Assembly: GCA_021811085.1 (NCBI GenBank)
Contig: JAJZPQ010000005.1
Coordinates: 60,480 to 124,479, forward strand
DNA length: 64,000 bases
Origin: Pseudomonadota bacterium
Lineage (GTDB): Bacteria > Pseudomonadota > Gammaproteobacteria > Burkholderiales > SG8-39
Direction: 5' to 3'
Positions 54,813 to 62,948 of the stretch are shown in pieces. Positions within the stretch are counted from its first letter, which is position 1. The number at the start of each line of letters is the position of its first letter. The notes under the pieces are model-generated. The model saw only the letters and a program-made list of their open reading frames with translations. It was not told the DNA's origin and did no database searches. The translations under genes were made by a program, and so were the position numbers.

Positions 54813-55778
54813 TCAGTTGAGCTTGATACCATGCTCGGCGAAGTACTTCACCGCACCCGGGTGCCACGGGATCGGCGAGGCGGAGGCCTTCTGGTTCTCG
54901 AGCTTGAAATTCGCGGCTTCCTTGTGCACGTTGATCAGGTCCTGGCGCTTATCGAAAATGGTCTTGACGATGTTGTAAGCGGTCTGGTCGTCCATGTTTG
55001 CGTTGGCGACCAGGATGTTCATTACCGTTGCCTGCTTGTTATCGGCGTCCATGCCGCGGTAGGTCGCCTTCGGGATCGCGTCCTCGACATACAGGTTGCC
55101 GTATTTCTTGTTCATCGCCGGGACCAGCTCGGCATGATCGATCATCTTGATTTTGGTGCCGGGCGTGTTGGCGAGATCGGTCACTCCCGCGGTGGGCAGG
55201 CCGCCGACCCAGAAGAAGGCGTCGATCTTGCCGTCTTTCATCGCGTTTACCGATTCGGCCACGCCCAGGCGCTCGCGCCGCATGTCCTTGTCCTTGTCCA
55301 GGCCGGCCGCTTCGATCACGCGAAAGGCCATCACTTCGGTGGCGCTGCCGGGTGAGCCGGTCGATACGTGCTTGCCCTTCAGGTCGGCTATTTTGTTGAC
55401 GCCGCGGCCCTCCACCGACACCACGTGCATGCGGTTCGGATACAGGATCATCAGCGTGCGCACCGGAATCTTGTTGCCTTTGAACTTATCCTCCCCCTTG
55501 TATGCGTCCAGGGTCGCGTCGGCCATGGTCAGCGCGATGTAGGGTTTGCCGCTGCCGATCAGCTTGAGGTTGTCGACCGAGCCGCCGGTGACTTCGGCGG
55601 TGGCCTCCATCCCGGGGACATACTTGGACAACTCGGCAGCGATGCCGCCGCCGAGCGGGTAATACACGCCGCCGGTGCCGCCGGTGGCGATGGAAAGGTT
55701 GACTTTGTTCTGGGCCGCGAGCGGCGCGGACAGGGCAACCAGAGTGGCGGCGCCCAGGGCTAGCATAAACTTCTTCAT
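54813..55778 (-). CDS. TAXI-family TRAP transporter solute-binding protein
   Basis: A 321-residue periplasmic receptor with a signal peptide (MKKFMLALGAATLVALSAPLAA) and the TAXI family start VNLSIATGGTGGVYYPLGGGIAAELSKYVPG. DAFFWVGGLPTAGVTDLANT is in the middle and the length is typical. It captures a small organic anion, probably a dicarboxylate or glutamate-like ligand, for the fused permease downstream. The ligand is not readable from sequence. Confidence 0.94.
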   Translation of the reverse strand: MKKFMLALGAATLVALSAPLAAQNKVNLSIATGGTGGVYYPLGGGIAAELSKYVPGMEATAEVTGGSVDNLKLIGSGKPYIALTMADATLDAYKGEDKFKGNKIPVRTLMILYPNRMHVVSVEGRGVNKIADLKGKHVSTGSPGSATEVMAFRVIEAAGLDKDKDMRRERLGVAESVNAMKDGKIDAFFWVGGLPTAGVTDLANTPGTKIKMIDHAELVPAMNKKYGNLYVEDAIPKATYRGMDADNKQATVMNILVANANMDDQTAYNIVKTIFDKRQDLINVHKEAANFKLENQKASASPIPWHPGAVKYFAEHGIKLN

Positions 55779-55951
55779 CTCAATCTCCTCAAACAGGGTT
55801 GAAGTCCATTGCGGACAGCGGGTGGCGGTTCTAGGTGCCGCACTGGCGCAGATTATATACGAGTTTACCCGTGCCCCGACTGGCGCCGGCCTGCCGGCGC
55901 CGGAGGGCGAACGGCTATACTTCGTTTTTCATATCCGGGACTTGAGCCATC

Positions 55952-56650
55952 ATGGGCGCTTTTAAATGGATATTCTCCGCGCTGGCGCTGGTGCTGGCCG
56001 GCAGCGCGCTCGCGGCCGACCCGGCGCCGCGTTACAACATGGTCGAGTTGCAGGCCGAGGCGCAGCGCGAGCTCGCAAACGATACGGTGAGCGCGAGTCT
56101 GTACGTGGAATTGAACGACGCGAATCCGGCGGCGCTCGCCGCCGCGTTGAACAAGGCCGCGAACGAGGCTTTGCGCACGGCGCGCGAGTATCCGGCCGTA
56201 CATGCCCGCTCGGGCAACAACCAGACCTATCCGGTGTACGCGAAGGGCAATGTGCTGCAGGGCTGGCGTGGCCGCGCCGAGATCCGCCTCGAGAGCAAGG
56301 ATTTCGAGGCGGCCTCGCGCCTGATCGGCAAGCTGCAGGCGGGCATGCAGCTGGCCAATACGGCCTTTTCGGTTTCGTCCGAGGCGCGGCGCCAGGCGGA
56401 GAACGAACTGATTGCGGAGGCGATCGCCGCGTTCAAAGTGCGCGCGGACATCGTGCGGCGCGCGCTAGCAGGGCGCAGCTACAAGATCCAGCGCCTGAAT
56501 GTGAGCACCGGCTACAGCGCGCCGCCGCCGCGCTTCGCCATCGCGCGCGCCATGGCGGCCGCTGCGCCGGAGGTCGCGCCGCCCAATCTCGAGGGCGGCG
56601 TAAGCATGGTCACAGTGAATGTGGGCGGTGCGATTGAAGTGCTCGACTAG
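55952..56650 (+). CDS. SIMPL-domain (DUF541) exported protein
   Basis: A 232-residue protein with a signal peptide (MGAFKWIFSALALVLAGSALA) and a SIMPL domain, VELQAEAQRELANDTVSASLYVEL at the start and MVTVNVGGAIEVL at the end. SIMPL proteins are periplasmic and have been linked to oxidative or envelope stress. The activity is unknown. It is 21 bases upstream of an MFS gene and may share its operon. Confidence 0.88.
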   Translation: MGAFKWIFSALALVLAGSALAADPAPRYNMVELQAEAQRELANDTVSASLYVELNDANPAALAAALNKAANEALRTAREYPAVHARSGNNQTYPVYAKGNVLQGWRGRAEIRLESKDFEAASRLIGKLQAGMQLANTAFSVSSEARRQAENELIAEAIAAFKVRADIVRRALAGRSYKIQRLNVSTGYSAPPPRFAIARAMAAAAPEVAPPNLEGGVSMVTVNVGGAIEVLD

Positions 56651-56671
56651 CATGCTGCTTGCGGTCCGCGC

Positions 56672-57880
56672 ATGAATGGCGTGGTCCTGCCGCTGGCGAT
56701 CACGCTCGCGGTGCAAGCCTTGACCTCGATGGCGATGATCGCGCCCTCGGTGATGGCGCCGGTTGCCGCGCGCGAGCTCGGCGTTTCCGCTCAGGCCATA
56801 GGCTGGTTCGTCGCGCTGGAATATTTGTTCGCGATGCTCTCGGGGCTGGCCTGCGGCGCGCTGATCGGCCGCTTCGGTCCGCTGCGCGTGTGCCAGATTT
56901 CGGTCTGCCTGGCGGCTGCCGGCCTCGCCGTGGGAACCGGCGCGGTGATGGTATTGGTGTTTGCCGCTGCCGCCCTGATCGGAAGCGGTTACGGCATGGT
57001 CAATCCGGTGAGTTCGCACATACTCGCGAGCGCGGCGCCGCCGCGCATGATGTCGCTGATTTTTTCGATCAAGCAGACCGGCGTGCCCCTGGGCGGCGCG
57101 CTTGCCGGCGCCCTGGTCCCGTCCTTGGTCCTGGCCTTGAGCTGGCGTTGGAGTGCGGCGGCGGTGGCGCTGTTGTGCCTCGTGGCTGCGCTCCTGATCC
57201 AGCCGGCGCGCGCCGCCGACGCGGCTGCACCGCGGGTCAGGCAAAGCGGCTCGGCGCGGGATTTTTTCGCGCCGCTGGGGATGGTGATCGCGAATCCGGC
57301 CATGCTGGAGCTTGCGATTGTCTCGATGATCTTCGGTTCGGCCCAGCTCTCGCTCATCGCCTATTTCGTCAGCTATCTGAACCTGGAGCTGGGATACGGC
57401 CTGGTCGCTGCGGGCTTGATCTACTCCGCGGCTCATGTTTCCGGCATCGTCGGACGCATCGTCTGGGGCGCGGTCGCCGATCGCTGGCTGTCGCCGCGCA
57501 GCATGCTCGGACTGCTGGGCCTGATGATGGCGCTCTCCGGCGTGGGCGTGGCCAGCCTCAGCGCGGATTGGCCGCTGCCGCTGGTCCTATTCCTGAGCGC
57601 CTTGTTCGGTGCCTCCGCAGTGGGCTGGAATGGCGTCTATCTGGCCGAGGTGGCGCGGCGCGCTCCGTCCGGCCAGGTCGGCGCGATTACCGGCGGCACG
57701 CAGTTTTTCACGTTCATCGGCGCGCTCGCGGCGCCGCCGCTGTTCGGCTTCGTGGCCGGGCTCGCCGGCGGCTACGGCAGGGCTTATCTTGCGTTTTGTC
57801 TGCTGCCCGCGCTCGCCGGCTTGCGCCTGCTGCTCGGCGCGGGCGCCGAGCCGTGGAGGAAAGCGTGCACGAAGCCGTAA
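56672..57880 (+). CDS. Major facilitator superfamily transporter
   Basis: A 402-residue MFS protein with 12 predicted membrane segments and the loop 2-3 motif ALIGRFGPLRVCQI, then a matching GRIVWGAVADRWLSPR in the second half. The shape fits YbfB/CynX-like transporters or sugar/organic acid transporters, but the substrate is open. It overlaps the alpha/beta hydrolase gene by 16 bases and probably forms an operon with it. Confidence 0.88.
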   Translation: MNGVVLPLAITLAVQALTSMAMIAPSVMAPVAARELGVSAQAIGWFVALEYLFAMLSGLACGALIGRFGPLRVCQISVCLAAAGLAVGTGAVMVLVFAAAALIGSGYGMVNPVSSHILASAAPPRMMSLIFSIKQTGVPLGGALAGALVPSLVLALSWRWSAAAVALLCLVAALLIQPARAADAAAPRVRQSGSARDFFAPLGMVIANPAMLELAIVSMIFGSAQLSLIAYFVSYLNLELGYGLVAAGLIYSAAHVSGIVGRIVWGAVADRWLSPRSMLGLLGLMMALSGVGVASLSADWPLPLVLFLSALFGASAVGWNGVYLAEVARRAPSGQVGAITGGTQFFTFIGALAAPPLFGFVAGLAGGYGRAYLAFCLLPALAGLRLLLGAGAEPWRKACTKP

Positions 57881-58569
57881 TCCTGGTGCACGGACTGTGG
57901 ATGCGCGGTTGGGTGATGCAGGGCCTGCGTCTGCGGCTCGCGCGCTGCGGTTACGCGGCCTATACGTTCACTTACCCCTCGATGGCGCAAAGCCTGGACG
58001 AGCATGCGCGGCGGCTCGCCGGGCGCATCGCCGAGCTGCAGGAGCCCGTGATCCATCTGGTCGGCCACAGCCTCGGCGGCTTGGTGATCCTGCGCTGCCT
58101 GAGAGAACAGGGCGAGCGGCGCATCGGCCGCGTGGTGCTGATCGGCACGCCGGTGCGCGCCTGCATGGCGGGGCGGCGCATGGAGCACTTGCCCGCGGGC
58201 AAGCGGCTGCTGGGCGCGAGCCGCGACATCTGGCGCAGTCTGCCCGAGCTGTTCCGGCCGCGATGCGAACTGGGCGTGATCGCCGGCAGCCGGCCCTGGG
58301 GCCTGGGGCGCGTGTTGATGCACCTGCCGGGCACCAACGACGGCGTGGTGCGCCTGGAGGAGACCGAGGCTGCGGGGATGCGCGACCGCATCGTGCTGCC
58401 GCTCAGCCACAGCGGCATGCTGGTTTCGGCGCAGGTCGCGCGCGAGGTCGCGGCTTTCCTCGAACGCGGAGCGTTCGACCACAAGGGGCGCGGAGCGTTC
58501 GACCACAAGGGGCGCGGAGCGTTCGACCGCAAAAGTCGCGCAGCGCCTGAATGGCGCGAGGGCCGCTGA
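57865..58569 (+). CDS. Alpha/beta hydrolase (lipase-like) with C-terminal tandem repeats
   Basis: A 234-residue alpha/beta hydrolase with the start EAVILVHGLWMRGWVM, the nucleophile elbow LVGHSLGGLVIL (Ser about 66), the Asp in GTNDGVV and the His in LPLSHSGML. I chose the GTG at 57865 because GGAGGA precedes it by four bases; a GTG at 57853 is the alternative. The C-terminus ends in three copies of an eight-residue block (GAFDHKGR type) from a 24-bp tandem repeat. The acceptor lipid or ester is unknown. Confidence 0.87.
   Translation: MHEAVILVHGLWMRGWVMQGLRLRLARCGYAAYTFTYPSMAQSLDEHARRLAGRIAELQEPVIHLVGHSLGGLVILRCLREQGERRIGRVVLIGTPVRACMAGRRMEHLPAGKRLLGASRDIWRSLPELFRPRCELGVIAGSRPWGLGRVLMHLPGTNDGVVRLEETEAAGMRDRIVLPLSHSGMLVSAQVAREVAAFLERGAFDHKGRGAFDHKGRGAFDRKSRAAPEWREGR
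58465..58536. repeat. Three-copy 24-bp tandem repeat inside the hydrolase gene
   Basis: Units start at 58465, 58489 and 58513 and read as CGCGGAGCGTTCGACCRC plus a variable end; the third is degenerate. It is in frame (8 codons), so copy number changes would alter length without frameshift. Confidence 0.88.
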
Positions 58570-59615
58570 TGCGCATACGCTGGTTCCTGCTCGCTGCGCT
58601 CCTGCCCTTGCTTGGCGGCTGTGCCACGCTTGGCTACTACTCGCAGGCGGTACGCGGGCAAATCGATCTCCTGCGCCGCGCCACGCCTATAGAACAAGAA
58701 CTCGCGAGCGCTTCCGTGCCAGAGGCACTCAAAGCGAAGCTGCGCGCGGCATTGCGCATCCGCGAGTTTGCCAGCCGCGAGCTTGCGCTGCCCGACAACG
58801 GCAGCTTCAGGAGCTACGCCGATCTGGGGCGGCCCTACGTCCTGTGGAACGTGTTCGCCGCGCCGGAATTTTCGATCGATCCGGTCACCTCCTGCTTTCC
58901 GATCGCCGGTTGCGTCGGCTACCGCGGTTATTTCGGCGAGGCCGACGCGCAGGCCGCGGGCGCCGCGCGGCGCGAACGCGGCTACGATGTCTTTGTCGGC
59001 GGCGTGCCGGCCTACTCGACTCTGGGCTGGTTCGACGACCCGGTCCTGAGCACCTTCATCCGGTACCCCGAAGTCGAACTCGCCCGCCTCATGTTCCATG
59101 AACTCGCGCATCAGCTGGTTTATGTCAGGGACGATACCCGCTTTAACGAATCCTTCGCGGTAACGGTGGAGCGGGCGGGGGTGGAGCGCTGGCTCGCGCA
59201 AAACGGCAACGACCAGGAGCGTGCAAGCTACGCGCGCCTGCGCGCGATACGCCGCGGCTTCGTTGCGCTGCTGGTGAAGTATCAGGCTATCCTGGCGCAA
59301 TATTACCGGCAGGATTTGCCGGCCGACGAAATGCGCGTGGGCAAGGCGCAGCGCTTCGCCCAGATGGAGGAAGAGTATCGCGCGCTCAAGGCCTCATGGG
59401 GCGGCTTTGCCGGCTACGATCGCTGGTTTGCCGGCAAGCCCAACAACGCTACGCTGGCCTCGGTGGCGCTCTACAACGAGTTCGTTCCAGCCTTCACTGC
59501 GCTGCTCGCGCGCGAAGGCGGCGACCTGCCGCGCTTCTATGCCGCGGTGAAACAATTGGCGAAACTGCCCAAGGACGAGCGCGATGCCCGCTTACGTGCC
59601 GTACTCAAGAACTGA
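58569..59615 (+). CDS. Predicted aminopeptidase lipoprotein (COG4324/Aminopep family)
   Basis: A 348-residue protein with a lipobox (LLPLLGGCATL) and a zinc-protease motif LMFHELAHQLVY (about residues 176-187) followed by NESFAVTVE supplying the third ligand. It also has the family segment TCFPIAGCVGYRGYF. It is a putative outer-membrane or periplasmic aminopeptidase of unknown physiological substrate. The ATG at 58569 overlaps the hydrolase stop (TGATG). Confidence 0.85.
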   Translation: MRIRWFLLAALLPLLGGCATLGYYSQAVRGQIDLLRRATPIEQELASASVPEALKAKLRAALRIREFASRELALPDNGSFRSYADLGRPYVLWNVFAAPEFSIDPVTSCFPIAGCVGYRGYFGEADAQAAGAARRERGYDVFVGGVPAYSTLGWFDDPVLSTFIRYPEVELARLMFHELAHQLVYVRDDTRFNESFAVTVERAGVERWLAQNGNDQERASYARLRAIRRGFVALLVKYQAILAQYYRQDLPADEMRVGKAQRFAQMEEEYRALKASWGGFAGYDRWFAGKPNNATLASVALYNEFVPAFTALLAREGGDLPRFYAAVKQLAKLPKDERDARLRAVLKN

Positions 59616-59688
59616 AGCGAATCGCAGGCGCGAGGTGTTATGTACGGCGCGGTGCAACCGACGAAAGGCCTTGCGCGCTGCGCGCGCC

Positions 59689-59739
59689 AACCGTGTTTTC
59701 TGAACGGATAAAAAGCGCATCCGTTCAGAAAACACGGTT
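59689..59739. repeat. Perfect 21-bp inverted repeat with 9-base loop
   Basis: Left arm 59689-59709 and right arm 59719-59739 are exact reverse complements. The arms start AACCGTG and the loop is AAAAAGCGC. It sits in the 214-base gap between the aminopeptidase gene (plus) and the 3-hydroxybutyrate dehydrogenase gene (minus), so a bidirectional terminator is the simplest reading. It lacks the U-tract of a classic terminator and is longer than usual. Confidence 0.9.
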
Positions 59740-59829
59740 ATTGACAAAAACAAGGACGCTGCCGGGGTTTTACACAAGATCGATCACTGCAGCTCGGTGT
59801 ATCGTCTGCGCCAGGTTTATCGGGGGGCG

Positions 59830-60603
59830 TTAACGTGCAGTCCAGCCCAGATCCATGGTCAGGGCGGCACCGGTAATCACGCCCGCGCTCTCGCCGCACA
59901 GATAGGCGGCGAAGTCCGCCACTTCCGCCGGTTCGATCAGGCGCTTGACCGCGGCCGGCTCGAGCATGATTTTCTCGATCACTTCCTCGGCCGGAATGCC
60001 GCGCGTGCGCGCCTGATCGGCGATCTGCGCATCGACCAGCGGCGTGCGCACGTAGGCGGGGCAGATCGCGTTCGCGGTAATGCCGAACGCGCCGCCTTCG
60101 AGCGCGGCGGTCTTGGTCAGGCCTACCAGCCCGTGCTTGGCGCTGATATAGGAACTCTTGTTGGGCGAGGCGATGAGGCCGTGGATGGAGGAGATGTTGA
60201 CGATGCGTCCCCAGCGCTGTTGCTTCATCGCCGGCCAGACGTACTTGGTCAGCAGGAAAGGCGCGGTCAGCATCACCGCCTGCATCTTGTCCCATACGTC
60301 CTCGGGGAACGCCTCGATCGTCTCTACGTGCTGGAAGCCGGCGTTGTTGACCAGGATGTGCACGGTGCCATAGGCCGCGAGCGCCTGGTCGACGAGGGCG
60401 CGGCAATCGGCGCGCTTCGCCATGTCGGCCTGCACGAAGCTTCCGCCCAGCCGCGCGGCGACGGCTTTGCCGGCGTCGGCGTTGATGTCGGACACGACCA
60501 CCTTCGCGCCGTCGGCGGCGAGCCGCTCGGCAATCGCGAGGCCGAGGCCGCTCGCGGCGCCGGTGACGACCGCGATCTTGCCTTTGAATGGTAATTGAGC
60601 CAC
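59830..60603 (-). CDS. bdhA: 3-hydroxybutyrate dehydrogenase (SDR)
   Basis: A 257-residue classical short-chain dehydrogenase oxidising D-3-hydroxybutyrate to acetoacetate with NAD. The Rossmann motif VVTGAASGLGLAIAERLA is at the start, NNAG at about 89, and the catalytic Ser-Tyr-Lys is in ISSIHGLIASPNKSSYISAKHGL. It also has the family C-terminus VITGAALTMDLGWTAR. This points to polyhydroxybutyrate degradation. It is preceded by a GST gene on the same strand. Confidence 0.94.
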   Translation of the reverse strand: MAQLPFKGKIAVVTGAASGLGLAIAERLAADGAKVVVSDINADAGKAVAARLGGSFVQADMAKRADCRALVDQALAAYGTVHILVNNAGFQHVETIEAFPEDVWDKMQAVMLTAPFLLTKYVWPAMKQQRWGRIVNISSIHGLIASPNKSSYISAKHGLVGLTKTAALEGGAFGITANAICPAYVRTPLVDAQIADQARTRGIPAEEVIEKIMLEPAAVKRLIEPAEVADFAAYLCGESAGVITGAALTMDLGWTAR

Positions 60604-60607
60604 GGCT

Positions 60608-61231
60608 TTAGCTCAGCGGCAGCAGCACGCTTTTCTTGAATGCTTCGCGCTGGGACAGGCGCTTGAACCAGGCTTCCACGTTGGGTCGCGCCGGCCGTTC
60701 CAACTCCTTTACGCCGAACCAGCGCCAGCTGATGCAGCCCAGCGGAATATCGCCGATGCTGAGCGTGCTGCCGGCGATATAGTCGCGGTCGGCGAGCGCG
60801 GCGTCGAGCATGGTCAGGACTTCAGCCGATTTTTTGCGTGCGGCTTCGATCTCTTCCATATTGCGCTTCCCCGGCGGCGTTCTGACCAGCCCCCAGAAGA
60901 TCGTGCGCATCGGCGGCCAGTACGTGGTCGCGCACCAGTCCATCCATTTGTCCGAGTGCGCGCGCGCGACCGGATCTTCCGGCCACAGCATCCCCTTGCC
61001 GTATTTCGCGGCCAGGTAACGCACGATCGCATTCGACTCCCACAGCACGGTGCCGCCATCGTCGATCACCGGCACCAGGCCGTTCGGATTCATGTTGCGG
61101 AATTCGGGCGTGTTGACCACGCCGTACTGCATGCCTGCGTCTATGCGCTCGTAGGGCAACTTCAGTTCTTCCAGGCACCAGATCGCCTTCTGCACGTTGA
61201 CCGAATTATTGCGCCCCCAAAGCTTGATCAT
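60608..61231 (-). CDS. Glutathione S-transferase
   Basis: A 207-residue cytosolic GST with an N-terminal thioredoxin-like domain (MIKLWGRNNSVNVQKAIWCLEELKLPYERID), the cis-Pro region NPNGLVPVIDDGGTVLWESNAIVRYLA, and an all-helical C-terminal domain. The Ser/Asn at the active site suggests a beta- or theta-like class. It is 5 bases upstream of bdhA. The substrate is not known. Confidence 0.9.
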   Translation of the reverse strand: MIKLWGRNNSVNVQKAIWCLEELKLPYERIDAGMQYGVVNTPEFRNMNPNGLVPVIDDGGTVLWESNAIVRYLAAKYGKGMLWPEDPVARAHSDKWMDWCATTYWPPMRTIFWGLVRTPPGKRNMEEIEAARKKSAEVLTMLDAALADRDYIAGSTLSIGDIPLGCISWRWFGVKELERPARPNVEAWFKRLSQREAFKKSVLLPLS

Positions 61232-61280
61232 GACCTCTCCCGATGCTGTCTTTATGTTTTGAAGCGAACTCGATCTGATA

Positions 61281-62870
61281 CTAGAAACCCACGGCCTGCC
61301 CGTCGCGGCGCGGATCGGAGGCGCCGAGATAACCGTCTTCGAGCTTGTAGATCAGCTGCGCGCTGCCGAAATCCAGATAGCCCTGCGCCAGTTCCTCCAG
61401 CTGATGGCCGCGGCGCTCGAGTTCGGCCAGCGTCTCGCGCGGGAATCCGGGCTCTACGTTGACGCGCAGGCCCTCGACCACGCGATAGCGCGGGCCGTCG
61501 GAGCAGGCCTGCGGGTTCTGCCCGTAGTCGGCGAGCCGCACCATGACTTGCGCATGGCCTTGCGGTTGCATGCTGCCGCCCATGACGCCGAAACTCATGA
61601 GCGCCTTGCCGTCCTTGGTGACGAAGCCCGGGATGATGGTCTGGAACGGGCGTTTGCCCGGACCCACCTGGTTCGGATGCCCCGCCTTCAGCGTGAACGT
61701 ATGGGCGCGATTCTGCAGGCTGACGCCGGTGCCGGGCACCACCACGCCCGAGCCGAAGCCCATGTAGTTGGATTGGATGAAGGACACCATCATGCCGCTC
61801 GCGTCGGCCGCGGTCAGATAGATCGTCCCGCCTTTGGGCGGCGTGCCGTGATTGAAATTCTGCGCGCGCTTCATGTCGATCAGCTTCGCTCGCGCGGCGA
61901 GGTAGGCGGGGTCGAGCAATTCCGCATTGCGCACGCTCATGCTCGCTGGATCGGACACATAGCGGTAGACGTCGGCGAACGCGACTTTCATCGCCTCGAT
62001 TTGCACATGCACGCTGTCGGCCGAATCGACCGGAAAGCTCGCGACGTCGAAATGCTGCAGGATGCCCAGCGCCATCAGCGCAGCGATGCCCTGGCCATTG
62101 GGTGGCAGCTCGTGCAGCGTGTAACCGCGGTAATCCTGCGCCAGCGGTGCGACCCAGTCGTTGGTGTGCGCGGCGAAATCGGCTGCGGTCATGAGCGCGC
62201 CGTGCGCTTTGGCGTGAGCGGCGATCTTGCGCACGATGTCGCCGCGGTAGAAGGCGTCGCCGCGGGTTTCGGCAATCAGTTCGAGCGTTTTCGCCTGGTC
62301 GGGAAAGCTGAACTTTTCGCCCGGCAGCGGCGCGCGGCCGCGCGGCATGAACGCTTCCTTGAAGCCGGGTTGCGCCTGCAGTTCCGCCACCTGATTGGCC
62401 CACTGCTTGGCGATGGTGGGCGAGACCAGATAGCCGTCGCGCGCGTAGCCTATGGCCGGCTGGAACAGCTCGGCGAACGGCAGTTTGCCGAAGCGCTCCG
62501 ACAGCGTCACCCAGGCCGAGACGCAGCCGGGCACGCTCACCGAGTTCCAGCCGCGCTGCGGCATGGCCTTATGGTCTTTGAAAAACTCCGGCGTCCAGGC
62601 CGCAGGCGAACGGCCCGATGCGTTCATGCCGTGCAGCTGCTTCCCGTCCCAGACGATCGCGAACGCGTCGCTGCCGATGCCGTTGGAAACCGGTTCGAGT
62701 ACCGTCAACGCGATCGCGGTGGCCAGTGCCGCATCCATGGCGCTGCCGCCCTGCTGCAGCATGCGCAGCCCGGCCTGCGCCGCGAGCGGCTGCGCGGTCG
62801 CGACGATATTGCGCGCGAGGATGGGTTTGCGATATGAGGCATAGGGAAACTGCCAGTCGAAAGCGGACAT
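61281..62870 (-). CDS. ggt: Gamma-glutamyltransferase family protein
   Basis: A 529-residue Ntn hydrolase of the gamma-glutamyltransferase family without a signal peptide, so probably cytosolic. The likely catalytic Thr is in KGGTIYLTAADASGMMVSFIQSN (about residue 356), where the precursor would self-cleave into two subunits. Downstream NYMGFGSGVVVPGTGVSLQNR and GVMGGSMQPQGHAQ are family motifs. It may degrade glutathione or other gamma-glutamyl compounds, or hydrolyse gamma-glutamyl amides. Confidence 0.92.
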   Translation of the reverse strand: MSAFDWQFPYASYRKPILARNIVATAQPLAAQAGLRMLQQGGSAMDAALATAIALTVLEPVSNGIGSDAFAIVWDGKQLHGMNASGRSPAAWTPEFFKDHKAMPQRGWNSVSVPGCVSAWVTLSERFGKLPFAELFQPAIGYARDGYLVSPTIAKQWANQVAELQAQPGFKEAFMPRGRAPLPGEKFSFPDQAKTLELIAETRGDAFYRGDIVRKIAAHAKAHGALMTAADFAAHTNDWVAPLAQDYRGYTLHELPPNGQGIAALMALGILQHFDVASFPVDSADSVHVQIEAMKVAFADVYRYVSDPASMSVRNAELLDPAYLAARAKLIDMKRAQNFNHGTPPKGGTIYLTAADASGMMVSFIQSNYMGFGSGVVVPGTGVSLQNRAHTFTLKAGHPNQVGPGKRPFQTIIPGFVTKDGKALMSFGVMGGSMQPQGHAQVMVRLADYGQNPQACSDGPRYRVVEGLRVNVEPGFPRETLAELERRGHQLEELAQGYLDFGSAQLIYKLEDGYLGASDPRRDGQAVGF

Positions 62871-62948
62871 GCTGAAAATCCTTTGCTATTGGGTTCGGTA
62901 GTCTGGAATCTGCCGGCCGTCGGGCCGTGCGGAAGTTGCGGTCTCTAC

